Source: JAXMAF01 sp046350555
GTDB taxonomy: Bacteria > Planctomycetota > Phycisphaerae > Phycisphaerales > SM1A02
DNA length: 64,000 nucleotides
NCBI GenBank assembly: GCA_046350555.1
Contig: JAXMAF010000026.1
Span: forward strand, 1-64,000
Direction: 5' to 3'
The notes under the pieces were generated by a model. The model worked only from the letters and a program-made list of their open reading frames with translations, did not search any database and was not told the origin of the DNA. Below, piece by piece: positions 1-9,022 of this stretch. Position 1 is the stretch's first letter; each line of letters begins with the position of its first letter. Both the position numbers and the translations under genes were made by a program.

Positions 1-2
1 GC

Positions 3-557
3 TGGCTTGGCACCGTCAATGCCACAACGATGAAGCGCTGGCAGGCTACCGCTTCCGCCCGCCATGACTTCCAGTGGCCGACGGCATCGGTCGAAGTGAA
101 GACCGCCACCACGCAATCCGCCGGACCGCCCGTTCATCGCATCGCAAGCCTGGAGCAACTCGCCGATCCTGAGCGCGGCGAGCTGTATCTGTTCAGCCTT
201 CAGGTATGCGATGACGCTCTCGCTGCCAACACGCTGCACAGTCTTGTCTCATCGCTCACAGCCGACTTGCAGGCGGACTTCCAGACCTTGAGCGAGTTCA
301 ACGACAAGCTGGCTTCCCGCGGGTACTCACCGGCCGACCAGCAGGCTCCGGCACGCCCTCTACGTATTCTCGCCGAGCGCCTCTACCGGGTTGACGCCGG
401 TTTCCCGCGGCTCACACGCGCGACATTTCAGCCCACGGGCCTGCCCGCCGGCATCATCGGGATGGACTATCAGATCGACCTTGCGGTCTGCGGGCAGTGG
501 CTCGCGGCCACGGCGCCGACCGACGCTCCCGCTCGCGTGCTGGCATCGTCCCGATGA
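3..557 (+). CDS. PD-(D/E)XK motif protein (DUF4420-type), 5' truncated by window edge
   Basis: The reading frame is open from base 3, so only the C-terminal ~184 residues are in the window; the ATG at base 30 is internal. The segment has the look of the DUF4420/PD-(D/E)XK family: an F-x-W then A-S-V-E-V-K-T stretch near the visible start (the E-x-K half of a PD-(D/E)XK nuclease site), followed by a RIASLEQL strand-helix typical of the family. The expected upstream acidic residue is outside the window. Members of this family are known from restriction-like clusters with Z1-domain, MutL-like ATPase and AIPR proteins, so the unseen left side may be a defence cluster; that is inference. The gene converges on the two minus-strand genes that follow, with its stop one base from the neighbour's stop. 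Confidence 0.7.
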   Translation, partial: WLGTVNATTMKRWQATASARHDFQWPTASVEVKTATTQSAGPPVHRIASLEQLADPERGELYLFSLQVCDDALAANTLHSLVSSLTADLQADFQTLSEFNDKLASRGYSPADQQAPARPLRILAERLYRVDAGFPRLTRATFQPTGLPAGIIGMDYQIDLAVCGQWLAATAPTDAPARVLASSR

Positions 558-558
558 A

Positions 559-933
559 CTACGCCGGCAACTCGCTCTGTTTCACCACAGAAAACCTGCC
601 CTCGCCCCTCGACTCCAGGGCGCGAGCTTCGTGCAGGGCGTCCTCTTCATACCGCCATCCCCGCTCCATCGCGTTGTTCTGATAGAACACGTTGCCCTTC
701 AGGTCCACGATGACGTACAGGTCCTCAGTCTCCGGGATCGTCAGCAGGATCGTCTTTGACGCACGTCCGGCATCAAAGGCTTCATCGTTTTCGTATTCGC
801 ATATCGCGTCTCCCGAGAATACGACCAGAGAACCGTCATCCCGGTTGACCGTGACCAGGTAGATTCCACCGCCGCTCTGCCACGCTTCGCCGCCGACGAT
901 TACCGCCAGTTGTTCCGCCGTGCGTTCGTCCAT
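559..933 (-). CDS. Hypothetical acidic protein downstream of fic
   Basis: A 124-residue protein that I do not recognise. It has no signal peptide or membrane segment, is rich in Glu and Asp, and appears mainly beta (segments YLVTVNRDDGSLVVFSG and LYVIVDLKGNVFY). The ATG is preceded by GGAGG at good spacing. It starts 42 bases after the fic stop on the same strand, so the two are probably co-transcribed; this suggests a small partner or immunity-type companion of the Fic protein, but nothing in the sequence proves it. Confidence 0.6.
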   Translation of the reverse strand: MDERTAEQLAVIVGGEAWQSGGGIYLVTVNRDDGSLVVFSGDAICEYENDEAFDAGRASKTILLTIPETEDLYVIVDLKGNVFYQNNAMERGWRYEEDALHEARALESRGEGRFSVVKQSELPA

Positions 934-975
934 ACGCGCCTCCAGTCGATTCTACGATACCGCTTTTCCTTCCGT

Positions 976-2106
976 TCAATCGACCACGTTTTCGGGATCA
1001 CCCAACCGGTAGCTTGTGCTGCGTCCGCCGCCCATGTTCTGCACCAGGATGCGCCGCTCCAGCAGTTCCCGGATATCGCGCAGCGCCGTATCCGTCGAAC
1101 ACTTGGCCAGCGTCGCGTACTTCGAGGTGGACAGGTAGCCCTTGAAGCCGTTGTGCATCCGGTTGATGACCAGCCGTTGCCGGTCGTTGACCGGCCGGCG
1201 GTTGATCCGCTCCCACATCCGGGCCTTGTTCAGCACGGCGCCGAGCATGCCCTCCGCGCCGCTGATCGCCCGGTCCAGGCAGCCGAGGAACCACGACAGC
1301 CAGAGCGTGATGTCTAGGCCGCCGCCCTGTGCCGATTCCAGTTTCAGGTAATAGTCCTTCCGCTCCGCTTCAATCTGCGACGACATGCTGTAGAAGCGGT
1401 CCTTCGTCCCGTCGGCCCGTGCAAGCAACATGTCCGCGATCGCGCGCGCGGCGCGGCCGTTGCCGTCCTCGAACGGATGGATGGTGACGAACCAGAAGTG
1501 GGCAATGCCCGCCTTGAGTACCGGGTCAACCGAGTTAGTGGCATTGAACCACTTGATGAAGCGGGACATTTCCGCTTCGAGCCGATCCGCGTCCGGCGCC
1601 TCGAAATGCACCTTCTCACGGCCCATCGGCCCGGATACCACCTGCATCGGCCCCGACTCCGTGGTCCGCCAGGCCCCGACCGTGATGCGGTTCATGCCGC
1701 TGCGGCCGGTAGGAAACAGCGAGGCATGCCAGTCGAACAGGCGCTTCTTCGACAGCGGCTTCGCAAAGTTCCGCGTGGCATCCAACATCATTTCCACCAC
1801 GCCCTCGACATCGCGCCCCGCCTTGGGAAGTCCCGCCACATCGAGTCCGAGGCGTCGCGCGATCGAAGACCGCACCTGCTCCGGGTCGAGTTTCTCGCCT
1901 TCAATGGCCGAGGACTTCACCACATCGCTGGTCAGTACGGCGAGACTCGCTTCGGCCCGCAGGTCGAAGCCGAGCGCTTCCATCTTGCCGAGCAGCCGGC
2001 CCTGCTTGTGCCGCACCGCGGCCAAGGCAGACGCAAGGGACTCGCCGTCCCAGGTGAGATCCGGCCAACCGGGTCTCTCGTGTATGTACGTCTCTTTTCG
2101 CCGCAT
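976..2106 (-). CDS. Fic family protein with DUF4172-type N-terminus
   Basis: A 376-residue Fic-domain protein, expected to transfer AMP or a similar nucleotide group from NTP to a protein hydroxyl. The N-terminus (YIHERPGWPDLTW) matches the DUF4172 extension. The inhibitory helix motif SSAIEGE lies at residues 65-71, the class with an N-terminal inhibitory segment. The catalytic loop HPFEDGNGRAAR at 210-221 has all canonical residues. The C-terminal ~100 residues look like a winged-helix domain (STSKYATLAKCSTDTALRDI). I place the start at ATG 2106 and not at the earlier GTG 2127, because family members begin with M-R-R-x-TYIHE. The start codon sits inside an operator-like palindrome, so autoregulation by the C-terminal DNA-binding domain is plausible. 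Confidence 0.9.
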   Translation of the reverse strand: MRRKETYIHERPGWPDLTWDGESLASALAAVRHKQGRLLGKMEALGFDLRAEASLAVLTSDVVKSSAIEGEKLDPEQVRSSIARRLGLDVAGLPKAGRDVEGVVEMMLDATRNFAKPLSKKRLFDWHASLFPTGRSGMNRITVGAWRTTESGPMQVVSGPMGREKVHFEAPDADRLEAEMSRFIKWFNATNSVDPVLKAGIAHFWFVTIHPFEDGNGRAARAIADMLLARADGTKDRFYSMSSQIEAERKDYYLKLESAQGGGLDITLWLSWFLGCLDRAISGAEGMLGAVLNKARMWERINRRPVNDRQRLVINRMHNGFKGYLSTSKYATLAKCSTDTALRDIRELLERRILVQNMGGGRSTSYRLGDPENVVD

Positions 2107-2193
2107 TGTGTGCGGTGATTGTACCATCGATTCGCCGCATGGGCATGTGATTCACCGCACGGTATGCGGTGAATATCGACCGTATTCACCGCA
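2098..2193. promoter_or_regulatory. Operator-like palindromes with TGCGGTGAAT half-sites upstream of fic
   Basis: One perfect palindrome, arms ATTCACCGCA and TGCGGTGAAT with a 5-base spacer, lies at 2150-2174. A second (TCGCCGCA-5-TGCGGTGA, one arm mismatch) at about 2099-2119 covers the fic ATG. Single half-sites occur at about 2130-2139 (ATTCGCCGCA) and 2184-2193 (ATTCACCGCA). The regular spacing and the overlap with the start codon suggest binding sites for a repressor, perhaps the Fic protein's own winged-helix domain. Function is inferred. Confidence 0.6.
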
Positions 2194-2436
2194 CACTTCC
2201 GCCGTCCTGATGGAGCGGGAGACGCGGCCCCTCTCCCGCTCCAAACCTCACGCTCCACCCCCACGAGCAGGGGTTTCCTCTCAAGGCAGACAGATAGACG
2301 GCTCCGCCGTGACGCGGGATGAGCGTCGGTGTCTGTCGGACTTGCCTATTCCTGCCCGGGACTACGGACCGACCGACCGGACCGACCGTGGCCACGTTTG
2401 CTGGTGGCCTGGCGGTGTGCCCGCTCACGCCTTCCA
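2194..2436. other. Intergenic stretch with no recognised gene
   Basis: Between the fic regulatory region and the first dispersed repeat I see no convincing gene. It holds a short tandem GACC-rich run near 2369-2393 and nothing else of note. Confidence 0.4.
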
Positions 2437-2539
2437 CGCGTCCCAGTTGACGCTCGCGCTCGGCGCAACCCAATTCCGCCGTGAGACGCCGCTGTGAGCA
2501 GGGGGTCGAACGCATGAAGGCCTACTGGAATCCGTATCA
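2437..2539 (+). repeat. Dispersed ~103-bp repeat (family R1), copy 1
   Basis: The block starting ACGCGTCCCAGTTGAC and ending CTGGAATCCGTATCAG recurs at 48147-48250, twice in inverted orientation at 52531-52684, and once split by another element at 10167-10446. Its ends form an imperfect inverted repeat (TCCCAGTTGAC against TTCCAGTAGAC). It is non-coding and looks like a miniature mobile or REP-like element. The last bases of this copy supply the stop codon of the minus-strand gene next to it. Confidence 0.75.
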
Positions 2540-5317
2540 GCCGCATCCTCCCCACGCACCGAGCAGGACCGTCACATCTGCGCCGTCCACGACGCCGTCG
2601 CCCGTCAGGTCCAACGACGCATCGTCGCTGCCCCACGCCGCGATCAGGGCCCCGAGGTCGCCGCCGTCGACTGCGCCGTCGGCGTCGAGGTCGGCGGCGC
2701 AGTGCACCACCAGCGAGGCAGTCGCGCCGATGGCGGCGCCACAGGCGTCGGTGACGACGATCTCGTACAGGCCTGCATCAGCGAGCACGGCTGCGGCGAT
2801 CGCGAGCGTCGGCGCATCGGCGCCCGAGATTCCGTCTCCGTTGAGGAGCGCCTTGCCGTCGTGGAACCACTGGAACTTCAGCGGCAGCGCAGTCCACGGC
2901 GCCGCGGCGTCCACCGCGAACGTGACCGGCGCCGCAACCACGACCATCGCCGATTGCGGCGGCGCAACGATGGTGGCGGCTCGCCGACCATGCACGAGCA
3001 GGCCGTGACCGGTCACGCTGGTCGTGTCGCCGCGAGCGCCGAGGAACGAGCCGCCGACGACCAATGAGCCGTCGTCGAGACTCGCCAACGCGGCGACGCC
3101 TCCGAGGAACCAGTCCGGTGCGCCGAACAGCCCTCGGGCCACCGGCGACCAGGCCTCGCCATTCCATCGGGCAACATCTCGCGGCTTGACGGAATTGCTC
3201 AGGTCTCCCACGCCGAACCGCCCGCCGACGTATAAGGCGGGGCCGTCGCCGTCGTCATGCACGACGAATCGATTCGCCACGGAGATCCCGTCCGGCACGC
3301 CCAGCACCCCGCCGCCGGGAATCTCCCACGCGGTTCCGTTCCACCGCTGGACGCCTCCGTGCAGATAGCCCGCCGCCCAAAGCGCAGCGCCTCGGCCATC
3401 GTCGAACGTCGCAAGGTCGACCGCCGCGTCGCCCATTGCGAGACCGTCGGGACTCGCGAGCGGCGTCCAGCTCGTGCCGTCGAGTCGGAGGACCACCGTC
3501 GATTCATCGGGCGAGACATATTCGTCCGTTCCGATGAAGAGCCTGCTTCCCGTTCCGTCATCGTGAACGTGGACGCAGATGACATACGCCGGAGGATCGT
3601 CGCCCACCTGCTGCCACGCGACGCCGTTCCAGCGCACAACGCCATGCATGGGAACGCCGTCGATGGCGTCGAAGCTGCCCACCGCGTACAGCGCGGGCCC
3701 CGTGCCGTCGTCGTACATCGCGAGGTCGTACATGATCGGAGCGTCGCCCGAGAGCACGCCTCCGATGGGCAGCCACGCGTCGCCCTCGCGGCGGAACACG
3801 CCTGGTTCCGCCGGTCCCGGCAGGCCACCCCGACCACCGACCGCGAAGAGCGCCGGGCCGCTGCCGTCGTCGAGCTCGGCGAAGCCAACGATGCCCGTCG
3901 GCGCTCCTTGGTCCCACGAGCTCCACGCCGCGCCATCCCAGAGCGCCGCGCCATGTGCTGTGATCGACCCCGCGTGCGAGAACCCTCCACCGACAAGCAC
4001 CGCCGACGGTCCGACCGACGGCATCGGTTGCAGGGCGTAAGCGGCGCCGTCGACGCTGAAGCCGTCGTCGCGCGCCGGCACGGCGGGTGTCCAGGCGACG
4101 CCATCCCATCTCGCGATGCGATGGGCGGGCGCCCCCCCGGCCGTCGAGAACCAGCCGCCCGCCACCAGCGCGTGCGCGGCGCCGTCGGGCACCGCCGCAA
4201 GCGCGTAGACGTTGGAGTTGACGCCCGCGCCGAGCGCCGCCCACGCGGCGCCGTTCCACGTCGCGATCCGCGCCATGCCCTGGCCCCCGCTGCTGGTGAA
4301 GGCGCCACCGGCGACAAGCCGCGGACCGTCGCCAAGATCCACTCCGCAGAGCGCCGAAACAGACCCATTGAACCCGGCGCCGACGGGCGACCACGACCGA
4401 CGGTTCCATCGTGCGATCGACAATGCGGGCGCTCCACCGGCCGTCGAGAACTGCCCGCCCGCGTACAGCGCCGGACCGCTGCCATCGTCGAAGAGGGCGA
4501 GCGCGCCGACCGAGTTGTTCACGCCAGCGCCAAGCGCCGACCAGTGGTCGCCGTCCCAGCGCGCGACATGCCCGATCGGCTCGGCGCCGCTCGTCGTGAA
4601 GTCTCCGCCCGCGTAGAGCTCGTCCGCGCCGTCGCCGTCGAGGTCGCCGACGCACAGCGCTCTCACGGGGGCGTCGAAGCCAGCGCCCATCGGCGTCCAT
4701 CCAGCATCGTCGAATCGCGCGATGCGCAGGGCGGGAAGCCCGCCTGCGGCCTGGAAGGAACCGCCGGCGACGAGCGCCGCGCCGGTCGCTTAGACGAACC
4801 GCGTGATCGCGATGACGGTGTGGTCGCAGCCGCCGCCAAGCGGCTTCCAGCTCGCGCCGTCCCAGAGCGCGATCCGCTCATACTCCGCGAGGCCAGGCAC
4901 GTTGTGCAGAAGCCCGCCTGCAACGAGGCCAGAGGCGAACGAATCGTCGAACCAACGGAGCGCCTTGATCGTCGCCGGGGAGTCGCCGGCGAAGCCCGAG
5001 CCGAGTCCGGGGCCGACCCACGTCGTGCCCTGGAGGATCGCGACGCCCGGCGCACACGCGCCGCCGAGCTGGCCGAAGGAACCGCCGACGGCGATGGGGC
5101 TGTCGGCCGCGCCATTGCCGGCGGCGATCGCGTAGACCCAGCCGTTCGCACCTTCGCGCGCGGCAAGTCCGGGCGACCAGCTCGGCGGGCAGCCATCCGC
5201 GGGCGACGCCGCGACCGAGGCGCAAGCCGCGAGCGCGGCGACGAACGTTGCGTGTGCAGACACCATGAGGAGCACGGCGCGGCGCGGACGACGGAAGGAC
5301 ATGGTGGCGGACGACAT
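2537..5317 (-). pseudogene. Exported propeller-repeat protein with Ig-like and dockerin-like C-terminus, interrupted by in-frame TAA
   Basis: About 926 codons in one frame. A signal peptide (hydrophobic ...VSAHATFVAALAACASVAA) follows an ATG with AGGAG six bases upstream. The body consists of ~12 or more repeats of the form ARWDG-x-W-x-PLGAG...ALxxFDDGxGPALYAGG, likely a beta-propeller. Near the end are an Ig-like domain (FQWFHDGKALLNGDG) and a double dockerin-like motif (DLDADGAVDGGDL and DLTGDGVVDGADV). A single TAA at 4790-4792 interrupts the frame after residue 175. The repeat continues in the same frame on the other side (LVAGGSFQAAGGLPA), where the repeat pattern expects F-D-D. So this is one gene broken by a point change or by a sequencing error. 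Probable role: exported or surface structural protein; no enzyme motif is visible. Confidence 0.75.
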
Positions 5318-5621
5318 CGGCGTCTCCTGAGCGAGGGTGCTGGTGTCACAACTGGACGCTCACGTTGTATCGCGCGGCGTCCCGCATCCAAGCGAGAATT
5401 TCGGTCTCGTTGCCTGGGCCGCGCCTCTCTTGCGTCGTTGGAGCACGGAATGCGAGAGCATGCGAAGCGGAACCTGGCCCCGCGGAAGGCCCCGCTCACG
5501 ACGCCCGGCGGAATGGCGTCCAACGGCAAGCGGTGAAGGCGGAACGTGGGCACGCATCCATCGCACCCTTGCGCGTCGGCCGCTCGAGCGCACGTCGCGT
5601 GTCTCTACCCCGTTGCGGCAA
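5318..5621. other. Intergenic region, no gene seen
   Basis: This 304-base gap between two minus-strand genes holds the upstream region of the propeller-repeat gene. I see no RNA gene, hairpin or conserved ORF. Confidence 0.4.
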
Positions 5622-6428
5622 TTACTCCTGCGTCGCCGGGACGTGCGCGGCGTCCAGCGCCTTGCAGAAGGCATCCGCCACCAGGTCCTCGCGATTGATG
5701 ACCTCGTTTGCGCCCGCGTGCTGAAGCCATTCGCGGCTGGTGTCGGTCAGCGCGAGCCCGACGATGTGCAACTTCGGGTTCATCGCGCGGCCCATCAGCG
5801 TGATCGCGACCCGATCCGCACCTTGACCGAGCGTGACGACGAGCGCCGCCGCCCGTTCGACGCCGGCTTCGGTGAGTGCCGTCTCCGTCCCGGCATCGCC
5901 GCACACCGCGAGGAACCCGTCCAACGATGCCCTCGAGACCGCGTCCTGGTCACGATCGAGGACGACGATGGTCGATCCACGCGGCTTCAATCGCCGCGCG
6001 AGGTGCACGCCAAGCGGTCCATAGCCGATCACGATGATGTGATGTGAAACCTTCTGCATCGATCGCCTCGCTCGTCTCGACTCGCGAAGTTCCGACATGT
6101 CCCGTCCAACAAGCAACTCGCCGAGGGCCGTGATCGCGTAGCTGCCGAGCGTAACGACAAACGCGAACGACAGCATCATGTAGATCTTCTGGTTGCGGTT
6201 CAGGTCGCTGAAGTCGCCCAGCGTCGTCACGCCGTTGAACGCGTCCCAAACCGCCCGGAACATGCGGCCTCGAGGCGTGCCGTCGGTTCTCGTGTCCAGC
6301 AGGAAGAGTCCCGCCGCGGTCACGACGACGAGCGCGACGAGAAACAACGTGTATCGCAGGACGCGGTGGCGAAGCTGCCTCGCATGCAGCTCCGACGCTC
6401 GCCGGTCGACAACCCGAATGATCGGCAC
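5622..6428 (-). CDS. Ion-channel-like membrane protein with TrkA-N (RCK) NAD-binding domain
   Basis: About 268 residues from a GTG at 6428 (M-P-I-I-R-V); the start is uncertain because the frame is open further upstream and no strong ribosome site is visible. Two membrane helices (around residues 20-40 and 85-107) flank a pore-loop-like segment, AFNGVTTLGDFSDLN. A Rossmann-type domain follows, beginning HHIIVIGYGPLGVHLARRL. This is the layout of two-helix K+ channels with an RCK domain that senses nucleotides or ions. The usual filter TVGYGD is replaced by TTLGDF, so K+ selectivity cannot be assumed. It acts in the inner membrane. The neighbours are unrelated exported-protein genes. Confidence 0.75.
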   Translation of the reverse strand: MPIIRVVDRRASELHARQLRHRVLRYTLFLVALVVVTAAGLFLLDTRTDGTPRGRMFRAVWDAFNGVTTLGDFSDLNRNQKIYMMLSFAFVVTLGSYAITALGELLVGRDMSELRESRRARRSMQKVSHHIIVIGYGPLGVHLARRLKPRGSTIVVLDRDQDAVSRASLDGFLAVCGDAGTETALTEAGVERAAALVVTLGQGADRVAITLMGRAMNPKLHIVGLALTDTSREWLQHAGANEVINREDLVADAFCKALDAAHVPATQE

Positions 6429-6770
6429 GGCTGGAGTGTAGCTCCGCGTTGGTTCGTTCCCGCTCGCCGTATCCGCCCGTCCAGGGCGATCGCATGAACG
6501 TCCTGGGAGCGCGCCGCGGCGGACTTCCGGTCGATCCTCGATGGCGCGCACGCGACGTCGGCGATGCTGGCCACCGCGCACGGCCGGCTGCGGCCGTGGG
6601 GTAGCGATCTCGGCTCGACCGCGCAGCTCGCCGCCGAGTCGGATCGATCTTCGGATTCCTGAAGGATTGCTGGCGCTTGCCGGTCTCCCCCGTCACCCGA
6701 TAGGGTGCCCCGACGGAGGGAACGTGAACCCGCGGCGCGGGCGGCGCAATTCATGTCAAAGGAACGACCC
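6429..6770. other. Divergent intergenic region
   Basis: This region separates the minus-strand channel gene from the plus-strand LamG gene, so it should hold two promoters. No clear -35/-10 pair could be picked out in the GC-rich sequence and no gene was recognised. The minus frame is open through part of it, so the channel gene could start earlier. Confidence 0.35.
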
Positions 6771-8567
6771 ATGAGAACGAACATCGCATCAACTCGAAGC
6801 ACCGGACGCCTGGCAACGCTCGCACTCGGCCTCGTGGCCATCGGCCTCGGCGCGGAGCGCTGCCTCGCCGGGCTCACCGTCGCTGCCGGCGCCGGCAATG
6901 TCGCCGAATTCAGCTCGGTGGCCGAGGTGGCGGGGGGGTGCGGGACGCCGACCGCCGGCTCGTGCTATGCCCTCCACGGCACGCCATTCTGCGACGACGC
7001 CTCGTGTTGCGAAGGCGTGTGCGCCATCTTCCCCTCCTGCTGCACGATGCAGTGGGACGTCGTCTGCGTCCTCCAGGCCGTGGTGGGGTGCTATCCGAAC
7101 GTGCCGCTCTGCGAAGGGCTCGGCCGCGACTTCCTGCTTGCCGAGGAGGCAAACGTCCCGAGCTTCGGCCTGGTGGCCCCGACGGCCGAGATCACCATCG
7201 AGTTCTGGCAGCGGATCGATGGCGCCTCGCAGAACAACGTGATCGCGTGCCAGAGCAGCCTGGTCAACCGCATCGTCACACACACGCCGTGGACCGACGG
7301 CAACATCATCTTCGACTTCGGCGCACCGTTCGGCGGCGGCCGAATCGAGGTGGCGGCGCCGCCCGACATCTTCGACGGGTGGCATCACTTCGCCTTCGTG
7401 GCAAGCAACGCGGGCCAGTTCATGCGCGTCTACCTCGACGGCGAGCTGCTCGGTCAGACGGCCTCGGCGAGCGCGTTCACGCACGTCGATGTTCCGCTGA
7501 CGATCGCCGGCAACTTCGACGGCGCCATCGACGAGCTGCGCATCTGGCGCGTGGCGCGGACGTCGCAGCAGATCGCCGACAACTTCGACCAGACGGTTCC
7601 CTTCAACTTGGCGGACCTGGTCGCCTATTACCGCATGGACTCGACCGCCGAGACCACCTTTCTCCTGGGCCGAGGCGCCATCGGCCTTCAGTACGCGGCG
7701 CTGGTCGGCAGCCCGGCGTTCGTCGACGCGGCAGTTGCGTTGGGCATGTGCTACCCCAACGAGCCGCTCTGCGACGGACTGGCCAGGGATTTCACGCTCA
7801 GCCAGAAGGCCGAGGTGCCGGGCTTCGGACTCGTCGCGCCAACCTCGGAGGTCACCATCGAGTTCTGGCAGCTTCTCGAGACCGGCGACGGGAACCGTTC
7901 GGTGATCGACTGCCAGCAAGGCCTGACCAACCGCATGGTGACCCACACGCCCTGGACCGACGGCAACGTCATCTTCGATTTCGGTGCGCCTTACGGCGGC
8001 GGACGGCTGGAGGTGCCGGCGCCGCCGGGTCTCCTGGGGAACTGGCACCACTTCGCCTTCGTCGCGAGCAATCCCGGGCAGTTCATGCGGGCGTACCACA
8101 ACGGCCACCTGATTGGCCAGACCACCACGGCCAATGCGTTCAGCCCCGCCAACATCCCGCTCAGGATCGCCGACAGCTTCGACGGCAGGGTCGACGAGCT
8201 GCGCATCTGGAGCGTGGCGCGCACACCGCAGCAGATCTGCGACACCTGGTATCGCACCGTGCCGGTCGACAGCCCGGGACTTCTCGCCTACTACCGCATG
8301 GACTCGTCGAACGAGACCTCCTCGCTCATCGACCTCGCCGGGCCGGGCGGCGTCCACGACGCGACTCTCACCGGCGCGCCGGCGTTCATCTCGGCGGTGC
8401 CCTGCGTGGTCCTCGGAGACCTCAACGCCGACGGGCTGGTCAACGGCGCCGACCTCGGTCTCCTTCTCGGCGACTGGGGCACCGGCGACCCGCTGGCCGA
8501 CCTCAACTGCGACGGCGTCGTCGACGGCGCCGACCTCGGGCTGATGCTGGGCGTGTGGACCGGCTGA
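6771..8567 (+). CDS. Exported double-LamG protein with Cys-rich module and dockerin-like C-terminus
   Basis: A 598-residue protein starting at ATG 6771, with AAAGGA eight bases upstream. A signal peptide (TLALGLVAIGLGAERCLAG) is followed by a Cys-rich segment (CDDASCCEGVCAIFPSCC, about residues 75-92) of a type frequent in planctomycete exported proteins. Two concanavalin/LamG-like domains follow, roughly 115-320 and 330-540; each carries EITIEFWQ or EVTIEFWQ, the WHHFAFVASN strand and a DELRIWxVARTxQQI ending. The two LamG units are close copies, indicating internal duplication. The C-terminus has the double motif DLNADGLVNGADLGLLLG and DLNCDGVVDGADLGLMLG. The probable role is binding to glycans or another surface ligand outside the cell; no catalytic motif is seen. 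Confidence 0.85.
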   Translation: MRTNIASTRSTGRLATLALGLVAIGLGAERCLAGLTVAAGAGNVAEFSSVAEVAGGCGTPTAGSCYALHGTPFCDDASCCEGVCAIFPSCCTMQWDVVCVLQAVVGCYPNVPLCEGLGRDFLLAEEANVPSFGLVAPTAEITIEFWQRIDGASQNNVIACQSSLVNRIVTHTPWTDGNIIFDFGAPFGGGRIEVAAPPDIFDGWHHFAFVASNAGQFMRVYLDGELLGQTASASAFTHVDVPLTIAGNFDGAIDELRIWRVARTSQQIADNFDQTVPFNLADLVAYYRMDSTAETTFLLGRGAIGLQYAALVGSPAFVDAAVALGMCYPNEPLCDGLARDFTLSQKAEVPGFGLVAPTSEVTIEFWQLLETGDGNRSVIDCQQGLTNRMVTHTPWTDGNVIFDFGAPYGGGRLEVPAPPGLLGNWHHFAFVASNPGQFMRAYHNGHLIGQTTTANAFSPANIPLRIADSFDGRVDELRIWSVARTPQQICDTWYRTVPVDSPGLLAYYRMDSSNETSSLIDLAGPGGVHDATLTGAPAFISAVPCVVLGDLNADGLVNGADLGLLLGDWGTGDPLADLNCDGVVDGADLGLMLGVWTG

Positions 8568-9022
8568 TCCGCTCTCCTTGGGCAAACAAAGGAATCAAAG
8601 CGGTCAGATTGTCCCGCTGGAGACGAGCAAGCCAGAGGCCCGAATCGGAGGAGCTGGAAGGAGATCAGCGGCTCTCCCCGCGCGGAGGCGGCCACGTGGC
8701 GCCGATGAAGGACTCGTGCCTGGCTCGTGCGGCAAGCCCGCGATCGGCGAGCGTGAGGTGCGTGGCCAGGTTCGGCCCGTGCGATCGACGCCGTCGTCGA
8801 CCAACAACCGTCGGATCAGAGGAAAGGAGCGACGAGGCAGAACGAGGATGATCGTCGGGCTTCACCGGCGCTGCGCTTCAGTGAAGCCCGACATGGAATT
8901 TTATCGATCGTGACCGGCCGTGAGCGTGCGAGCATGCCGGCGCCGCTTTCAGTCTGTCTTCGTCCGGGGGCTTGACAACGGATTGCTCACAGATGCGTGG
9001 CCGGGATGCCGTGCGGATACAA
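8568..9022. other. Intergenic region between convergent genes
   Basis: No convincing gene was found in these 455 bases. The only structure I can support is the hairpin at 8856-8890, listed separately. Confidence 0.4.
8856..8890. terminator. Hairpin between convergent genes, possible bidirectional terminator
   Basis: Perfect 10-bp arms CGGGCTTCAC and GTGAAGCCCG are separated by a 15-base loop. It lies 289 bases after the LamG gene stop and 132 bases after the stop of the converging minus-strand gene. No T-run follows, so termination is only suggested. Confidence 0.35.

Noticed and set aside
3257..5536. 759-residue plus-strand ORF
   Set aside because: Arg- and Ala-rich translation opposite the propeller-repeat gene; a shadow caused by high GC.
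7091..7369. Minus-strand ORF inside the LamG gene
   Set aside because: It appears again at 7751-7972 only because the LamG unit is duplicated; antisense shadow.
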